Source: a virus
Virus record (IMG/VR): IMGVR_UViG_3300009505_000032
Span: 1-37,947 of that record
Direction: 5' to 3' (one strand)
DNA: 37,947 nucleotides
In this document: positions 37,108 to 37,947 of the stretch, piece after piece
Layout: each line of letters opens with the position of its first letter
How positions within the stretch are numbered: the first letter of the stretch is position 1
Translations under genes and position numbers: made by a program
Notes under the pieces: generated by a model
What the model was told of the DNA's origin: nothing
Database searches by the model: none
The model's input: only the letters and a program-made list of their open reading frames with translations

Positions 37108-37655
37108 ATGTCAAAACTCCCGTTATTTGCTTCTTTTTGCGCGTCACTCCTTGCTTTAATGGCGTCATATATATTTGGATAGAGGCCTAAGTAAGTTCTT
37201 TTCCCATTAAGATCTATTGAAGACCGCCACATTTGATGCAGGGACGACCAATAAACTCCCTTCTGCTTGCTTCTGCTATTTGATTTTACCTTAGCATTAA
37301 TGCCTATAAGAGTTTTCGTTGATGCTGATAGGTTTTCTATTCTGTCATCCGAAGAATTCCCATTTATATGGGTTATTATTTCTACATCATCACGACCATG
37401 CATGGCCCATACAATTCTATGTTTGTAGTACATTACCTTATTTACAGAACCAGTTTTGTACCCCCTATTGTTAGGTTTTGTGAAGGCTTCAGTTCCCGCA
37501 AATCTTGCATTCCATATATTGCAGTTTCCCTCTGCTGTTCTAAATCCATCTTCAAACATATCTGGCGTTCTTTCGCGCCAAAACAGATTACCATCTTTAT
37601 GGTCATAGCGAAGTAGTTTATGCAATACTTCTTGGCTTGGTAGTTTTTTAATCAT
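37104..37655 (-). CDS. HNH endonuclease with AP2-like DNA-binding domain, possible free-standing homing enzyme
   Basis: A 183-residue protein. YYKHRIVWAMHGRDD and ITHINGNSSDDRIENL carry the HNH_3 pattern, though the first acidic residue of the usual DHxNG box is replaced by Thr. A C-terminal AP2-type domain follows (KGVYWSSLHQMWRSSIDLNGKRTYLGLYPN, then IYDAIKARSDA). The gene is clearly more AT-rich than its neighbours, pointing to transfer. The ATG at 37655 follows AGGAG by eight bases. It overlaps both flanking genes by stop-start overlaps, so it is embedded in the operon without an obvious insertion scar. Confidence 0.85.
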   Translation of the reverse strand: MIKKLPSQEVLHKLLRYDHKDGNLFWRERTPDMFEDGFRTAEGNCNIWNARFAGTEAFTKPNNRGYKTGSVNKVMYYKHRIVWAMHGRDDVEIITHINGNSSDDRIENLSASTKTLIGINAKVKSNSRSKQKGVYWSSLHQMWRSSIDLNGKRTYLGLYPNIYDAIKARSDAQKEANNGSFDI

Positions 37656-37909
37656 CACCAAAGCTCCTGTTGGTCTTGGTTCCGTTTCTTTTCAGCGCGT
37701 GTAAAGTCTGCCCGCCTAAGCTGCACAAAATTCACAACGTGATGAAACCGCGATGGGTTTACCGTTTGCAATTTCATCACGGCCTTTTCAGTCTCTTGGC
37801 ATAGCGCCACAACGCCCGCATCATCACGACACGCCGCAAGCCTATCAATAAGGCCGTTGGCGTAGTCGTTTGATTTGCGGATTGTTTCGGTATCTATCGC
37901 AACCCCCAT
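37655..37909 (-). CDS. Small hypothetical protein of the recombination operon
   Basis: An 84-residue protein with IDTETIRKSNDYANGLIDRLAACRD near the start and a basic helical end (RRADFTRAEKKRNQDQQELW). It is predicted all-helical. In the circle it follows the exonuclease gene, overlapping its last codons, and precedes the HNH gene (TGATG). It may be a small partner of the exonuclease, but the sequence gives no proof. Its first codons lie inside the terminal repeat and are repeated at 1-85. Confidence 0.65.
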   Translation of the reverse strand: MGVAIDTETIRKSNDYANGLIDRLAACRDDAGVVALCQETEKAVMKLQTVNPSRFHHVVNFVQLRRADFTRAEKKRNQDQQELW

Positions 37910-37947
37910 GACGCCGACGCCTTACCCCTAAACTGTTCCAAGTCAGC
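37825..37947. repeat. Terminal direct repeat, right copy
   Basis: Exact copy of 1-123. It contains the start of the small gene at 37655-37909 and the last 17 codons plus stop of the exonuclease gene (37894-37947), which is complete at 70-960. It should be merged with the left copy when the genome is drawn as a circle. Confidence 0.95.

Noticed and set aside
1-37947. Integrase, excisionase, CI-type repressor, tRNA genes, CRISPR arrays, insertion sequences
   Set aside because: Looked for and not seen; the HTH proteins present are small and without the C-terminal domains of lysogeny repressors, and no tRNA-like cloverleaf or CCA-type end was noticed.
37825-37947. True physical terminal repeat of the packaged genome
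   Set aside because: The repeat lies within two coding genes and its length looks like an assembly overlap; only read-end mapping could prove a packaged repeat.

Overview
The window is one complete phage genome from a metagenome-style circular assembly. Bases 1-123 recur exactly at 37825-37947, so the unique circle is 37,824 bp. It encodes a tailed phage of siphovirus type: HK97-fold head, long tail with a tape measure, and a three-part lysis cassette. Several structural genes resemble those of Rhodobacterales phages and gene transfer agents: an Rcc01079-type head-spike base, the major tail protein and the tail chaperone pair. The host is therefore probably a marine alphaproteobacterium near Roseobacter/Rhodobacter (inference). 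I see no integrase, excisionase, CI-like repressor, tRNA, CRISPR array or insertion sequence, so a lytic life style is likeliest.

Layout. Transcription diverges from 2442-2580. Leftward (minus strand, running through the circle junction) is a replication and recombination operon: Sak4-type RecA-like ATPase, SSB-like protein with an acidic SSB tip, YqaJ exonuclease, a small protein, an HNH-AP2 endonuclease, an SF2 helicase with zinc ribbons and a VRR-NUC-type nuclease. A promoter near 34824-34852 then restarts transcription for small accessory genes, a second SF2 helicase, an amino-methyltransferase and a DNA polymerase III beta clamp, ending near 29243.

Rightward come a small HTH protein, a cytosine-5 methyltransferase with a second gene nested in another frame, a DUF3987-like ATPase, an AT-rich iteron-like region (candidate origin, 5388-5904), small accessory genes and an HD phosphohydrolase. 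After these come an HNH protein, small and large terminase, portal, protease, capsid, connectors, head spike, tail genes with a -1 frameshift, tape measure, distal tail proteins, a glycine-rich adhesin, lysis genes, a metallophosphoesterase and a few late accessory genes, ending at 29056. The two transcription units converge at 29057-29242.

How it works together. The phage brings its own recombinase, SSB, exonuclease, helicases and sliding clamp but no DNA polymerase, so it probably redirects host Pol III. Two methyltransferases of different chemistry suggest protection from host restriction. The most notable signals are the dual-coded methyltransferase locus, a pair of near-identical structured leaders before the major capsid and major tail genes with covarying GNRA hairpins, a duplicated promoter with exactly conserved spacing, the programmed frameshift in the tail chaperone gene, and a 13-bp inverted repeat in front of the exonuclease gene.
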